64,000 nt of DNA, from the NCBI GenBank assembly GCA_030692355.1, contig JAUYCF010000042.1, positions 62,001 through 126,000 of the forward strand, read 5' to 3'. The notes under the pieces were generated by a model, which searched no databases, was not told where the DNA came from, and saw nothing but the letters and a program-made list of their open reading frames with translations. Shown piece after piece: positions 19,086 through 28,599 of the stretch (the stretch's first letter is position 1; each line of letters opens with the position of its first letter). The stretch comes from Thiobacillus sp. GTDB lineage: Bacteria; Pseudomonadota; Gammaproteobacteria; Burkholderiales; Thiobacillaceae. The position numbers and the translations under genes were made by a program.

Positions 19086-19644
19086 GGTATTTTCCAGTCA
19101 AAACAATAAGTTGAGTGCGTGTGATTGCAGGTTGGTCCGGATGTGCCAACTTGATGCAAGGGGATAATGTAGTTGAACCGTAGCGATGAAATCGTCTTGG
19201 GATGAGGTCCCCTGTGAATAGCCAGATAATACTCGACAGAAGAGGGTGGCAGCGCTGCAAGCATGGCTTCGCGTGGGCTGCCAGTGACGCTTCCGGGTGC
19301 CGAAATGAGTCAAAACCGATAACGTTATATATTGTTTGCCGGCCGCGAATTTTGTCTGTTTTTTTCTTGTTGTTACGGATAGATGCGTAGTATAAGAGCA
19401 TCGCCTGTAGCGAGTGAATCGAGGCGTCCCGTGAGGGATCGGGGACAGGTGGTAGACATCTTCGAATCTTGAAAATCTTGACACCCGCAAAGCTGGTGTT
19501 TTACCCACGGGTGGACAAGAAGGCACGATGAACAACTCCGTTGCCGCCGCCACTTCCGCTGAAGGCTGCTGCATTGCGGCCCCTTGTAATTCTTCGTTCC
19601 CTTGAATTTCTGTGAAGATAATAATGCATCAAGTTGTTTCTTGA
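19086..19644. other. Divergent noncoding region between mutS and a sensor kinase gene
   Basis: These 559 bases hold no supportable gene. The stretch is more AT-rich than its neighbours, especially 19310-19400. It must contain the minus-strand promoter of mutS and a plus-strand promoter for the kinase gene. I found no convincing riboswitch or structured RNA by eye. Confidence 0.6.
19367..19396 (+). promoter_or_regulatory. Candidate sigma-70 promoter for the PAS kinase gene
   Basis: TTGTTG (19367-19372) is followed after 18 bases by TATAAG (19391-19396), with a T-rich tract just upstream. It would leave an untranslated leader of about 240 bases. It is a weak call based only on hexamer resemblance. 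Confidence 0.3.
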
Positions 19645-22600
19645 ATGAAATCGGATCTTCATTTGACTGACCGCACACCCTGCCGAGCCTGCGCCGTTGT
19701 CTACCGGGTAGCGGGGATGGCACTCGCCATCGTCATGGGGGTGATTGTGGCGGGCTTCTTGCCAGTACCGGATGTCATGCGTGCGCACGCGCCGATATTG
19801 CCCGAAATGGGGATCAATACATCCATTGCGCTGTTGCTGGCGGGCATGGCGTTGCTTTTGCCGCGGCACCGCCCCTGGCTGGGCGGGCTCATCGCAGCCA
19901 TCAGCGCAGTGGTGATGGCGCAATACCTTATTGCCTGGATACCGCCCGATGGCTTCTGGCGCATTGCGCTTAATGTCGACGGACGCGGATTATCCCTGCC
20001 CGGGCGTATGCCCCCCCTCGCTGCATTTTCCATGCTGTGCGCGGGTTTGGCGCTGGCCACCCTCGATCGATCGCGAAAGCTCCCCGTGCAGATCCTGTTG
20101 CAGGTCGCGCCCGGACTCATCCTGGCTGCCGCGGTTGGCGGCATTCTCAATTACAGTCTCGATGGCTTGCTGTTCGTGGCCACCGTCGATCGATATGCGG
20201 TAATGAGCCCGCCAATCGCGATGGCTTTGTGTGTGTTGGTCGCCGGTTATCTCGCGGCAATGGTTGAGGCACCCTGGTTTCGCCGGTTTTATGCCGCACG
20301 CGAGGAGCGGCAAGTTCTGGCAATCGGACTGGCTGGACTCGCCGCAGCGCTGCTGCTCGGGGGCGCTGCGGCCGTGGCTGTACTCGGCAAACAGATGCAA
20401 GTGACGGTGAAGACGGCGTTGTCCCGTTCGGTGCAGAACCAGGCGGAAGCTTTTCCGCTGGTGTTGTCATCGGCATTGAACCGCCTGCAGGCACGGGTGG
20501 ATGGCGTGACGTCCCGCACGGACCCGACAGCCTTGCTGCGAGATCTGGCCGGCTCGGATGGCTCCGCGTGGCTGGCAGGAGTCGACGGTTCCACAAGGTT
20601 GCACGCGGGGCAAGCCCCGGACGAGTTGCAAATTCGTTTTCGCCTTGAAGATGCGCGCCCAGCCTGGCTGACCTGGAATCGGGGATGGATGCTCGAAGTT
20701 CATTTCCCGGCGGCGCATGGGCAAGGAATTGTCGTGGTTCAGGAACCCCTGCCTGAACTTGAGCGCCTCTTTAAGGAGGATGCGGCGGGAGGGGTGGAAA
20801 CCTACATATGCCGACGTGCCGACCATGAACATATGGCTTGCTTCCCATCTGTCTTCAAGCCGCGCCCGTTCCTGACACCCATGCGCTACAACGATGAGTA
20901 TATCCCGATGTGGTACGCCCTGAAGGGGCAGCGCGGTGTCGCTGTTGCCCCGGATTACCGGGGCGTAATGGTCGTTTCTGCCTACATGCCGGTGGCGGAA
21001 CTGGGTCTCGGCATGGTGCGTGAAATAGATGCCGAGAAGATATACCAGCCAATGCGCACCGCTGTGTGGCGGGCGATTGCGGTCATAACGGGCATCGGCA
21101 TGATCGCTGCATTGCTGATCTATCTGCGCGTTCGGTTTGTCGTGCGGCGCGCCGTCGAAACCGGGCGGCAGTTGCGCGGCGTGCTGGACGTGCTGCCGGT
21201 CGGGGTGTGGATAACGGATGCATCCGGACATTTCATCTTGAATAATCCCGCCGGCAGCGGTATCTGGACTGGCGAATGCGGGGGTGGCATCAAGCAGTGT
21301 GGCGAATGCAAGGGCTGGTGGCATGACACGGGCAAGCGCATCGGCGCGGATGACTGGGCGTCTGCCCGCGCCATCAAGCACGGTGAAACCTCACTTGACG
21401 AGGTGATCGACATCGAGTGTTTCGATGGCAGCCATAAAGTCATCAGCAATTCCGCCTTGCCGCTGCGTGACGACAAGGGCGCCATCTCCGGGGCCGTGGT
21501 GGTTTGCAAGGACATCACCGAGTGGATGCGGGCGGATGCGGAAATTCGGCGTCTGGAGCGCGAATTTCATTCTCTGGCCGAGAACCTGCCGGATATTGTT
21601 TCCCGCTTTGACAGCGACTTGCGCCGTGTTTATGTCAATCCCGAGATCGAGAAATCGACCGGCATGCCTCAGGAATTCCTGCTGGGCAAGACGTGTGCAG
21701 AACTTGGGGTGCCGGACAAGGAGGCTGAAATATGGACCGATGCGCTACGCCGGGTGTTTTTCACCGGGGAGCCGGAAGTCTTCGAGTTTGGAATAACCAC
21801 GAAGGGGGGCGTAGCCAGGTATTACCACACCAGAGCCGTCCCGGAATTCGGTGCATCGGGCAGGGTTGAATCGGTCCTGACCATCGCGCGTGACATTTCC
21901 ACCCTTAAAGGCGCCGAATCGGTATTGCGCGAAAGCGAGGAACGCCTTCATGGCATTACCTCCAATGTGCCGGGCATGATGTTCCAGTGTTGCCGGAATG
22001 CGGGTGGCGAACTCCAATTCACTTACGTCAGCAATGGCGCGAAATGGCTGCTGGGCGTGGATGCGGCAGCGATTCTGCGGGAAAACAGCGCATTCATCGG
22101 CCTCATCGTCCCGGATGATGCGCACGCCTTCCATGACAGCCTGGTGCAGTCGCAGAAAGAGTTGTCGTTCTGGAATTGGGAAGGGCGTATCGTTACCGCG
22201 GACGGCGAGGAAAGGTGGATCAACCTGCGCGCCACCCCGCGTCGTCACGGCGAGGATGTATGCATGTGGGATGGTGTTGCGATCAATATTTCAGAAAGCA
22301 AAACCAGCGAACAAAAACTCGTCAATTCGAAAAATATGTTGCGCGAGCTTTCCGCGCATCTTGAAAGTGTGCGTGAGGAAGAGCGCAAACGCATTGCCCG
22401 TGAAATCCACGATGAACTGGGACAGACGCTCACCGCGCTGCGGATGGATGTTTCGCTGGCACGTCTCGGCTTTGGGGAGTCCAATCCACAACTCATGACA
22501 CGCCTGCAATCCATGACACAACTGGTGGACCGCACCATCAAGACCGCACGGCATGTCACATCGAGCTTGCGGCCGGGGGCTCTGGATCTTGGCATCGTTG

Positions 22601-22977
22601 CCGCGCTGGAGTGGCTGGTAGAGGAATTTATCGGGTATGCGGGCATTCCCTGTGAACTTGTGCTGGGCGATGGCGACATTACCCTGGGCGAATTTACCGC
22701 GACCGCTGTATTCCGCATCATTCAGGAGTCGCTGACGAATATCGCGCGCCATGCCGAGGCGAGCCAGGTCGAAATCATCGTGACCCCAACCGTTGGCCAT
22801 CTCTGCTTTGAGGTGAGTGACAATGGAAAAGGATTCGAGCCTCATGCTGCGGCGAACCGCAAATCATTCGGCCTGGTCGGCATTCGCGAGCGTGTTGCGA
22901 TGATGGAAGGCAATTTCGAGCTGGACAGCGAACCGGGGCGGGGCACACGCATTCGCGTGTGCGTCCCTGTGGCATAA
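19645..22977 (+). CDS. Multi-PAS membrane sensor histidine kinase (NarX/HisKA_3 type)
   Basis: The product is 1110 residues. Residues 15-240 form a polytopic membrane domain of about seven helices. A large predicted periplasmic part and one more helix follow (about 465-490). Three PAS domains come next (about 505-630, 640-755, 770-890), the first with Cys residues in CGGGIKQCGEC. The kinase core is HisKA_3, with His in REIHDELGQT, and a HATPase with VSDNGKGF and GLVGIRERV. The LuxR-type regulator 57 bases downstream is the obvious partner. The signal is unknown. Confidence 0.88.
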   Translation: MKSDLHLTDRTPCRACAVVYRVAGMALAIVMGVIVAGFLPVPDVMRAHAPILPEMGINTSIALLLAGMALLLPRHRPWLGGLIAAISAVVMAQYLIAWIPPDGFWRIALNVDGRGLSLPGRMPPLAAFSMLCAGLALATLDRSRKLPVQILLQVAPGLILAAAVGGILNYSLDGLLFVATVDRYAVMSPPIAMALCVLVAGYLAAMVEAPWFRRFYAAREERQVLAIGLAGLAAALLLGGAAAVAVLGKQMQVTVKTALSRSVQNQAEAFPLVLSSALNRLQARVDGVTSRTDPTALLRDLAGSDGSAWLAGVDGSTRLHAGQAPDELQIRFRLEDARPAWLTWNRGWMLEVHFPAAHGQGIVVVQEPLPELERLFKEDAAGGVETYICRRADHEHMACFPSVFKPRPFLTPMRYNDEYIPMWYALKGQRGVAVAPDYRGVMVVSAYMPVAELGLGMVREIDAEKIYQPMRTAVWRAIAVITGIGMIAALLIYLRVRFVVRRAVETGRQLRGVLDVLPVGVWITDASGHFILNNPAGSGIWTGECGGGIKQCGECKGWWHDTGKRIGADDWASARAIKHGETSLDEVIDIECFDGSHKVISNSALPLRDDKGAISGAVVVCKDITEWMRADAEIRRLEREFHSLAENLPDIVSRFDSDLRRVYVNPEIEKSTGMPQEFLLGKTCAELGVPDKEAEIWTDALRRVFFTGEPEVFEFGITTKGGVARYYHTRAVPEFGASGRVESVLTIARDISTLKGAESVLRESEERLHGITSNVPGMMFQCCRNAGGELQFTYVSNGAKWLLGVDAAAILRENSAFIGLIVPDDAHAFHDSLVQSQKELSFWNWEGRIVTADGEERWINLRATPRRHGEDVCMWDGVAINISESKTSEQKLVNSKNMLRELSAHLESVREEERKRIAREIHDELGQTLTALRMDVSLARLGFGESNPQLMTRLQSMTQLVDRTIKTARHVTSSLRPGALDLGIVAALEWLVEEFIGYAGIPCELVLGDGDITLGEFTATAVFRIIQESLTNIARHAEASQVEIIVTPTVGHLCFEVSDNGKGFEPHAAANRKSFGLVGIRERVAMMEGNFELDSEPGRGTRIRVCVPVA

Positions 22978-23034
22978 CCGCGGCCTTGTGCATTCTCCAT
23001 GAACCATGTTTCCTATCCAACTGAGGTTTTCAGG

Positions 23035-23667
23035 ATGATCCGACTCGTCATCGTCGACGACCATGCCATCGTGCGTCACGGGCTCAAACAGATACTTGCG
23101 CTTGCGCCCGATATCACCGTTGTTGGAGAGGCTGGTGGAGGAGATGATCTTCAGGATGTGCTCGCGCGAACCGCCTGCGATATCGTCCTGCTCGATATGA
23201 ACATGCCGGGTCTGGCTGGCGTAGACCTGATTAAATGGATGCGCACGGAGCATCCTGATCTGCCGATTCTGGTATTGAGCATGCATGCCGAGGGGCAGAT
23301 CGCCAGCCGTGCGCTCAAGGCAGGCGCCAGCGGTTATCTGACCAAGGACAGCGAGCCGGAAATCCTCATTGGAGCCATTCGCAAGGTCTCTGGCGGGGGG
23401 AAATTCATCGATGCCGCTTTGGTCGAAACACTCGTGTTTGATCATGCCCCGGAAGGCTGTGCGCCGCATGAGGAACTGTCGGAACGGGAACTTCAGGTAT
23501 TTCTCATGCTCGTCTCCGGCAGGACGATGAGCGAGATCGCAAGTGATTTGTTCCTGAGCATCAAGACGGTCAGCACACACAAATTCCGTCTCATGCGGAA
23601 AATGAACCTCCAGACATCAACTGACCTGGTTCGCTATGCCATCCGCCATCGATTGATCGACGGCTGA
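23035..23667 (+). CDS. LuxR-family response regulator
   Basis: The product is 210 residues from the ATG at 23035, which is preceded by GAGG and begins MIRLVIVDDH like its relatives; an in-frame ATG at 22999 would add 12 untypical residues. The receiver domain has the Asp in VLLDMNMPG and the Lys in YLTKDSEP. The GerE helix-turn-helix is at about residues 145-208 (LSERELQVFLMLVSG). It is the likely phosphorylation target of the upstream PAS kinase. Its targets are unknown. Confidence 0.9.
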   Translation: MIRLVIVDDHAIVRHGLKQILALAPDITVVGEAGGGDDLQDVLARTACDIVLLDMNMPGLAGVDLIKWMRTEHPDLPILVLSMHAEGQIASRALKAGASGYLTKDSEPEILIGAIRKVSGGGKFIDAALVETLVFDHAPEGCAPHEELSERELQVFLMLVSGRTMSEIASDLFLSIKTVSTHKFRLMRKMNLQTSTDLVRYAIRHRLIDG

Positions 23668-24072
23668 GTTTTCTTCCTGCGGCGGACCAATCGTCGCCAC
23701 GCCATTGTTCCGGCCATCATCAAACTGCCGCCGCCGCATTCCGTCTGCTCTTCGGGCTGCATGCAAGGACTGATCCGGCCGATCTTTGGTCCTGTCTCGA
23801 ATGCGCAGGCTTCTCCAGCCCGCAATCGTCAAGGGACCCCAAATCCATACAGTCGTAGCAAATCAAGTCACTGGCACGTCGGCTTTGCCTGGCGGAACGC
23901 CAGAAGAGCAGCGCAACCATTCGTTAGGAATATTCCTACCCCGTTGTGAGCAAGTCCTGAACCAAAAGCAGATTGTGCCGACTTCATTTCAGGGCATTCA
24001 CTTTCGATAATCATTACGAGTGGAATGGTATGTCTATCCGTCCAGGGCAGGTCTGATGAGGGGCTGGAGATA
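23668..24072. other. Noncoding region with a perfect palindrome
   Basis: These 405 bases have no convincing gene. A perfect 14-base palindrome, TAGGAATATTCCTA, lies at 23925-23938 about 135 bases before the next start codon. The surrounding sequence has no sign of coding bias on either strand. Confidence 0.55.
23925..23938. promoter_or_regulatory. Perfect 14-bp palindrome, possible operator
   Basis: TAGGAATATTCCTA reads the same on both strands. Its size and two-fold symmetry would suit a dimeric regulator such as the LuxR-type protein encoded just upstream. I did not notice a second copy in the window. The link is inference. Confidence 0.35.
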
Positions 24073-24426
24073 ATGAAATTACTGCTGGTCGAGCCATCGA
24101 TTCTTCTGCGGGAACGCCTGGCTGCCATGCTGTCCAGCCTTCATGGTGTCGAGATTGTGGAGATCGCCGCGCTCGAAAGCGCAAGCCGTGCAATGCGGGG
24201 CGTCCAGCCGGAAGTTGTGGTCATGGGTGCCCAGAAGCCGGATGAAGGCGGCCTTGAGGAACTTGCCCGCGCAAGGTTCGAATGTCCCTCGGCATGCATG
24301 ATCGTGGTGAGTTCCTACTCGCCGGAGGTATACAGAAAGCGCTGGCTGCAAGCAGGGGCGGATCATTTTTACGATCTGTCTGCCCAGATCGACCTGTTGC
24401 TGAATACCGTGACGCGCTACAGCTGA
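24073..24426 (+). CDS. Degenerate receiver-domain protein
   Basis: This is a stand-alone 117-residue protein with a CheY-like fold pattern (LLLVEPSILLRERLAAML, then VVVMGAQKP, then MIVVSSYSP). The key receiver residues are missing. The acidic pair is Glu-Pro, the phospho-acceptor Asp is Gly (VVVMG), and the C-terminal Lys position reads Ser-Ala (YDLSAQID). It probably cannot be phosphorylated in the usual way and may act as a binding partner. The ATG at 24073 follows GGAG and is preferred over 24025. It heads the chemotaxis genes. Confidence 0.75.
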   Translation: MKLLLVEPSILLRERLAAMLSSLHGVEIVEIAALESASRAMRGVQPEVVVMGAQKPDEGGLEELARARFECPSACMIVVSSYSPEVYRKRWLQAGADHFYDLSAQIDLLLNTVTRYS

Positions 24427-24476
24427 CACAGCTGTATTCCTCGCCATGACAAGTGTATCGACAAGTGGAAGGTGGT

Positions 24477-25616
24477 ATGGAATTTAATGCAACTGAAGGC
24501 CGGGCGACGGATTTTTTGATCGGCATTGGCAGTGTGGAGACCATGGTGCTCGGAATATTGATTTTTGCCTGCGGGGCGGCGGGTGGATGGGTCGCACATC
24601 GATTCATGGAATCCAGACGCGCCGCCAGGCTCGCGTTGCTTGGGCAGAACGGCCATCCGGCGGGAAATGGCTTGCCCAATCTCGACAGGGTATGCGCAAG
24701 CGTGATGCCGATCTGGTCGCTGCAGGTGGAGACGGGACGCGCGCAGACCGAGGATGCGGTGACCTCGCTCGCCATCCGTTTTTCCGGTCTGGCGGAAAAA
24801 CTGGGGGCGGCGGTATCCGCTTCGCAATCGGCGGCGGGCGGTAGCGACTCGAAACAGGGACAGGATGGTCTGGTTGGTCTGCTCGAGACAAGCCAGCGGG
24901 ATCTGGGTTCGATTATCGATTCGCTGCGCGAGTCCACCGTTTCCAAGCAAAGCCTGCTGAAAGAGGTCAATCAGCTGGCGTTGTTCATGGGTGAGTTGAA
25001 GGAGATGGCGGCCGAGGTCGGCAGCATCGCCATGCAGACCAATCTGCTCGCGCTCAATGCCGCCATCGAGGCAGCGCGTGCCGGCGAGGCGGGGCGAGGC
25101 TTCGCTGTGGTGGCCGACGAGGTGCGCAAGCTTTCCACGCTGTCCGCTGAAACGGGCAAGAGAATCAGTCAAGGGGCGGAACGGATCAATGCCGCGATCG
25201 CGTCCACCGTGTCCGCATCCGAGCAATCTGTGACGCGGGATGCCGAGTCGGTTACGCATTCCGAATCGGTCATCGGCCAGGTGATCGAGCGCTTTCATGG
25301 TGCGGCGAGTCGGTTGACGGATTCTTCCCGCATCCTGAATGAGGCCAGCATGGGTATTCGGGATGAAATTTCCGATGTGCTGGTCTCGCTGCAGTTTCAG
25401 GATCGCGTGAGCCAGATTCTTTCACACATCCGTGACGATATCCGGAAGTTTGAAACGCATGTCAACGACTGCCTGGATGCGGGGCAATGTACGCCCATCG
25501 ATGAAGAGGCATGGCTGGACGAGTTGTCGAAAACCTATACCACGACCGAGCAGCGGGAGACGCACACCGGTGCAAACGCCACGCAGTCGGCCAGTTCAGA
25601 AATCACCTTTTTTTAG
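24477..25616 (+). CDS. Methyl-accepting chemotaxis-like protein with one membrane helix
   Basis: The product is 379 residues. A single hydrophobic helix (about residues 20-42, [20 protein letters not shown]) anchors it with no periplasmic sensor domain and no HAMP. The signalling tip is clear ([22 protein letters not shown], about residues 180-201), but the coiled coil is much shorter than in a classical receptor. The C-terminal part has [14 protein letters not shown], seen in related short signalling proteins. The ATG at 24477 is preceded by GGAAGG. It lies 9 bases before cheY and probably senses an internal signal. Confidence 0.85.
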   Translation: MEFNATEGRATDFLIGIGSVETMVLGILIFACGAAGGWVAHRFMESRRAARLALLGQNGHPAGNGLPNLDRVCASVMPIWSLQVETGRAQTEDAVTSLAIRFSGLAEKLGAAVSASQSAAGGSDSKQGQDGLVGLLETSQRDLGSIIDSLRESTVSKQSLLKEVNQLALFMGELKEMAAEVGSIAMQTNLLALNAAIEAARAGEAGRGFAVVADEVRKLSTLSAETGKRISQGAERINAAIASTVSASEQSVTRDAESVTHSESVIGQVIERFHGAASRLTDSSRILNEASMGIRDEISDVLVSLQFQDRVSQILSHIRDDIRKFETHVNDCLDAGQCTPIDEEAWLDELSKTYTTTEQRETHTGANATQSASSEITFF

Positions 25617-25625
25617 GAAATAACT

Positions 25626-25994
25626 ATGGCAAAAACCATCATGGTTGTTGACGACTCGGCTTCGCTGCGCCAGGTCGTGAGCATCGCGCTCAGGGGCGCC
25701 GGATTCGACGTCATCGAGGCATGTGACGGCAAGGATGGCCTGTCCAAAATTACCGGACAGAAAATTCACCTCATCATCAGCGACGTCAACATGCCGAACA
25801 TGGACGGCATCACCTTCGTGAAAGAGGTCAAGAAGCTGGCGAATTACAAGTTCACGCCCATCATCATGCTCACCACTGAATCGCAGGAGGCAAAAAAGCA
25901 GGAAGGGCAGGCGGCAGGCGCCAAGGCCTGGGTGGTCAAGCCCTTTCAGCCGGCACAGATGCTGGCTGCCGTATCAAAACTGATCATGCCCTAA
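25626..25994 (+). CDS. cheY: CheY-like response regulator
   Basis: The product is a 122-residue single receiver domain. Asp-Asp is at residues 9-10 (VVDDSASLR), the phospho-acceptor Asp is in IISDVNMPNMDG, Thr is in IIMLTTES, and Lys is in WVVKPFQP. All residues needed for phosphotransfer from CheA are present. It is probably the motor-binding or adaptor CheY of this cluster. It lies between the short receptor and the STAS gene, just upstream of cheA. Confidence 0.92.
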   Translation: MAKTIMVVDDSASLRQVVSIALRGAGFDVIEACDGKDGLSKITGQKIHLIISDVNMPNMDGITFVKEVKKLANYKFTPIIMLTTESQEAKKQEGQAAGAKAWVVKPFQPAQMLAAVSKLIMP

Positions 25995-26016
25995 AGCTGA
26001 CAACGGGAAGAGCGAC

Positions 26017-26337
26017 ATGGACATCAATGCGCAGCAGGTGAACGGCATTTGCACGCTGCAAATGGAAGGCGAACTCACCATTTATCACGGCCAGGAAATC
26101 CGGGATGGATTGATTGAGCATCTGGCTGCCAACAATGAGATCGAACTCAATCTGAGCGGCATCACCGAAATGGATACCGCCGGATTCCAGCTGCTGCTGG
26201 CAGCAAAGCGCGAAGGCACTCGGCTGGGCAAGATCGTGCGTTTCGTCTCCCATAGTCAGGCAACGCTGGATGTGATCGATCTCTACAGCATGGCGGCTCA
26301 ATTCGGGGATCCCCTGCTGATTTCCGCTCGGCAGTAA
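26017..26337 (+). CDS. STAS-domain protein in the chemotaxis operon
   Basis: The product is 106 residues, a single STAS fold with the loop ITEMDTAGFQLLLAAKREG (about residues 48-66). In anti-sigma antagonists the equivalent loop reads D-S-S-G with a phosphorylated second Ser; here it reads D-T-A-G, so that Ser is Ala. STAS proteins between cheY and cheA are known in some chemotaxis clusters. The role is unproven. The start at 26017 has a GGGAAG ribosome site. Confidence 0.85.
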   Translation: MDINAQQVNGICTLQMEGELTIYHGQEIRDGLIEHLAANNEIELNLSGITEMDTAGFQLLLAAKREGTRLGKIVRFVSHSQATLDVIDLYSMAAQFGDPLLISARQ

Positions 26338-26365
26338 CAGCCGTCATATACCAAGGAGACGTAGA

Positions 26366-28543
26366 GTGAACATGGATCAGGCATTACAGACCTATATCGA
26401 GGAAAGCCGAGGCTTGCTCGATGAAATGGAGAGCATCCTGCTGCGACTCGAAAGCGAGCCGCAGGATGAGGAAACGGTCAACGCCATGTTTCGTGCCGCG
26501 CACACCATCAAGGGCTCCGCAGGCTTGTTCGGGCTCGATGCGATCGTGGCCTTCACCCATGTTGTCGAAAATGTTCTTGACGAGGTGCGCGAAGGCACGC
26601 AGGCGGTCAATGGCGAACTTGTCGAGCTGCTGCTCAAGTGCTGCGACCACATCGGCCTGCTGATCACGGTGGTGGCAGAAGCCGGAGAGATGCTTGATAT
26701 GGAGCAGGCGGCTGCGGGCGAGGCGATTGCCGCTGTACTAAGGTCCCTGATGGGGGGGGCAGCCTCCGGTGTCGCCATGCCCGCGGTTCAAGAGCCCCGG
26801 CTCGATGCGAGCGGCGGGGGTCCGATCGAGGGTGACTATTGGCACATCTCGCTCGGCTTCGGGCCCGATGTGCTGAGAAACGGCATGGATCCTATCTCCT
26901 TCATCCGCTATCTCTCTACCATCGGCGATATCGTTTCGCTCAGGGTCGACGATAGCGAGCTGCCCGAACTGAACGCGATTGACCCGGAATCCTGCTACTT
27001 GAGCTTCTCGATCGAGTTCAAGAGCGAGGCGGACAAGAAAACCATCGAAGATGCCTTCGAGTTCGTGCGCGAGGACTGCAGGCTGCGTATTTTCCCCCCG
27101 CCGAGCCATCTCGCCGCTTTCGTCGAGCGACTCGAGCACGCGAGCGGCAATACCGACATGCTCGGCCAGTTGCTGATCGAGGCGGGCATTCTCACCAGCA
27201 ATGAGCTGGAGGATGCGCTGGCAGCGCAGGAAAATACGATGGCGGCTGGCGGTGGCGCCAAGCTGCCCATCGGCGAAGTTCTGGTCAAGGAAGGCGTGGT
27301 GCAGAAAGAGGTGGTGGATGTGGCGCTGGAGAAGCAGCGCCAGATTCGCGACCACAAAGCCCAGGAAGCCAAGTTCATTCGCGTGAGCGCGGAAAAGCTC
27401 GACGAACTCATCAATCTCGTCGGCGAACTGGTGATCGCCGGCGCCGGCGCTTCCTTGCTGGCCCATCGTTCCGGTGACGTGGCGTTGCATGAATCCACCT
27501 CCGTCGTATCGGGCCTGGTCGAGGAAATCCGCGACGGCGCACTCAAACTGCGCATGGTGGAAATCGGCGAGACCTTCAACCGCTTCCAGCGCGTCGTGCG
27601 TGATGTGAGCAAGGAACTGGGCAAGGACATCGGCCTGGAGATCAGCGGCGCAGAAACCGAGCTGGACAAGACCGTCGTCGAAAAGATCGGCGACCCTCTC
27701 ATGCACCTCGTGCGCAATGCCATGGATCACGGCATCGAGTCGGCCGAGGCGCGCATGGCGGCCGGCAAGCCGGCGAAGGGCAGCCTGCGGCTGAATGCCT
27801 ACCACGACTCCGGCAGCATCGTGATCGAAGTGGCGGATGACGGCGGCGGCCTCAAGAAGGAAAGGATCCTCAAGAAGGCGGTCGAGCGCGGCATCATCAG
27901 CCCCGGCCAGACCTTGTCGGATAACGATATTTACAACCTGATTTTCGAGGCCGGGTTTTCCACGGCGGACCAGGTCACCAGCCTCTCCGGCCGCGGCGTC
28001 GGCATGGACGTTGTCAAGCGCAACATCCAGGCACTGCGCGGCACGGTGGATATTGAAAGCCTGGAGGGACACGGCACAACGGTACGCATCCGGCTGCCGC
28101 TCACTCTGGCCATTATCGATGGCTTTCTTGTCGGCGTCGGCAAATCGGCTTTCGTGGTGCCGCTCGACATGGTGCTGGAATGCATCGAACTGTCGGACGC
28201 GGACAGAAAGGCTGCAGATACGCGCAACTACGTCAATCTGCGGGGCGAGGTGCTGCCCTTTGTCCGTCTGCGCGATCAATTCGAAGTCAATGCGGCCGCA
28301 GGCAAGCGGGAAAACATTGTGGTCGTGCAATACGGTGGGCAGAAGGCCGGATTTGTCGTGGATGAGTTGATGGGCGAGTTTCAGACCGTCATCAAGCCGC
28401 TGGGCAGTGTGTTCAGGCATTTGAGAGGTATTTCCGGTTCCACGATTCTGGGAACGGGCGAGGTGGCGCTGATTCTGGATGTGCCGGCACTGGTGCAGCT
28501 TGGGGTCGCGCGGGATGAGCAGATGGTCATGCATGGCGCGTGA
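26366..28543 (+). CDS. cheA: Chemotaxis histidine kinase CheA
   Basis: CheA passes receptor signals to CheY and CheB by phosphotransfer. The 725-residue protein has an HPt domain (residues 1-105, His46 in [12 protein letters not shown]), a P2-like region (about 155-255), two 24-residue MshEN-like repeats (about 265-325), a dimerisation helix pair (about 335-400), a HATPase ([11 protein letters not shown] near 450; [10 protein letters not shown] near 545) and a CheW-like domain (about 585-715). The GTG at 26366 has AAGGAG 7 bases upstream and beats the ATG at 26372. The inserted repeats are unusual. Confidence 0.95.
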   Translation: MNMDQALQTYIEESRGLLDEMESILLRLESEPQDEETVNAMFRAAHTIKGSAGLFGLDAIVAFTHVVENVLDEVREGTQAVNGELVELLLKCCDHIGLLITVVAEAGEMLDMEQAAAGEAIAAVLRSLMGGAASGVAMPAVQEPRLDASGGGPIEGDYWHISLGFGPDVLRNGMDPISFIRYLSTIGDIVSLRVDDSELPELNAIDPESCYLSFSIEFKSEADKKTIEDAFEFVREDCRLRIFPPPSHLAAFVERLEHASGNTDMLGQLLIEAGILTSNELEDALAAQENTMAAGGGAKLPIGEVLVKEGVVQKEVVDVALEKQRQIRDHKAQEAKFIRVSAEKLDELINLVGELVIAGAGASLLAHRSGDVALHESTSVVSGLVEEIRDGALKLRMVEIGETFNRFQRVVRDVSKELGKDIGLEISGAETELDKTVVEKIGDPLMHLVRNAMDHGIESAEARMAAGKPAKGSLRLNAYHDSGSIVIEVADDGGGLKKERILKKAVERGIISPGQTLSDNDIYNLIFEAGFSTADQVTSLSGRGVGMDVVKRNIQALRGTVDIESLEGHGTTVRIRLPLTLAIIDGFLVGVGKSAFVVPLDMVLECIELSDADRKAADTRNYVNLRGEVLPFVRLRDQFEVNAAAGKRENIVVVQYGGQKAGFVVDELMGEFQTVIKPLGSVFRHLRGISGSTILGTGEVALILDVPALVQLGVARDEQMVMHGA

Positions 28544-28599
28544 TTGGGCCGGGTTTTTTTAGCGTTTCTATTTTTCAGAGATATACAGGAGTCGTGGCA

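Noticed and set aside
23872-23892. Sigma-54-like TGGCAC followed by TTTGC
   Set aside because: The GG and GC elements are 12 bases apart instead of the required 10.
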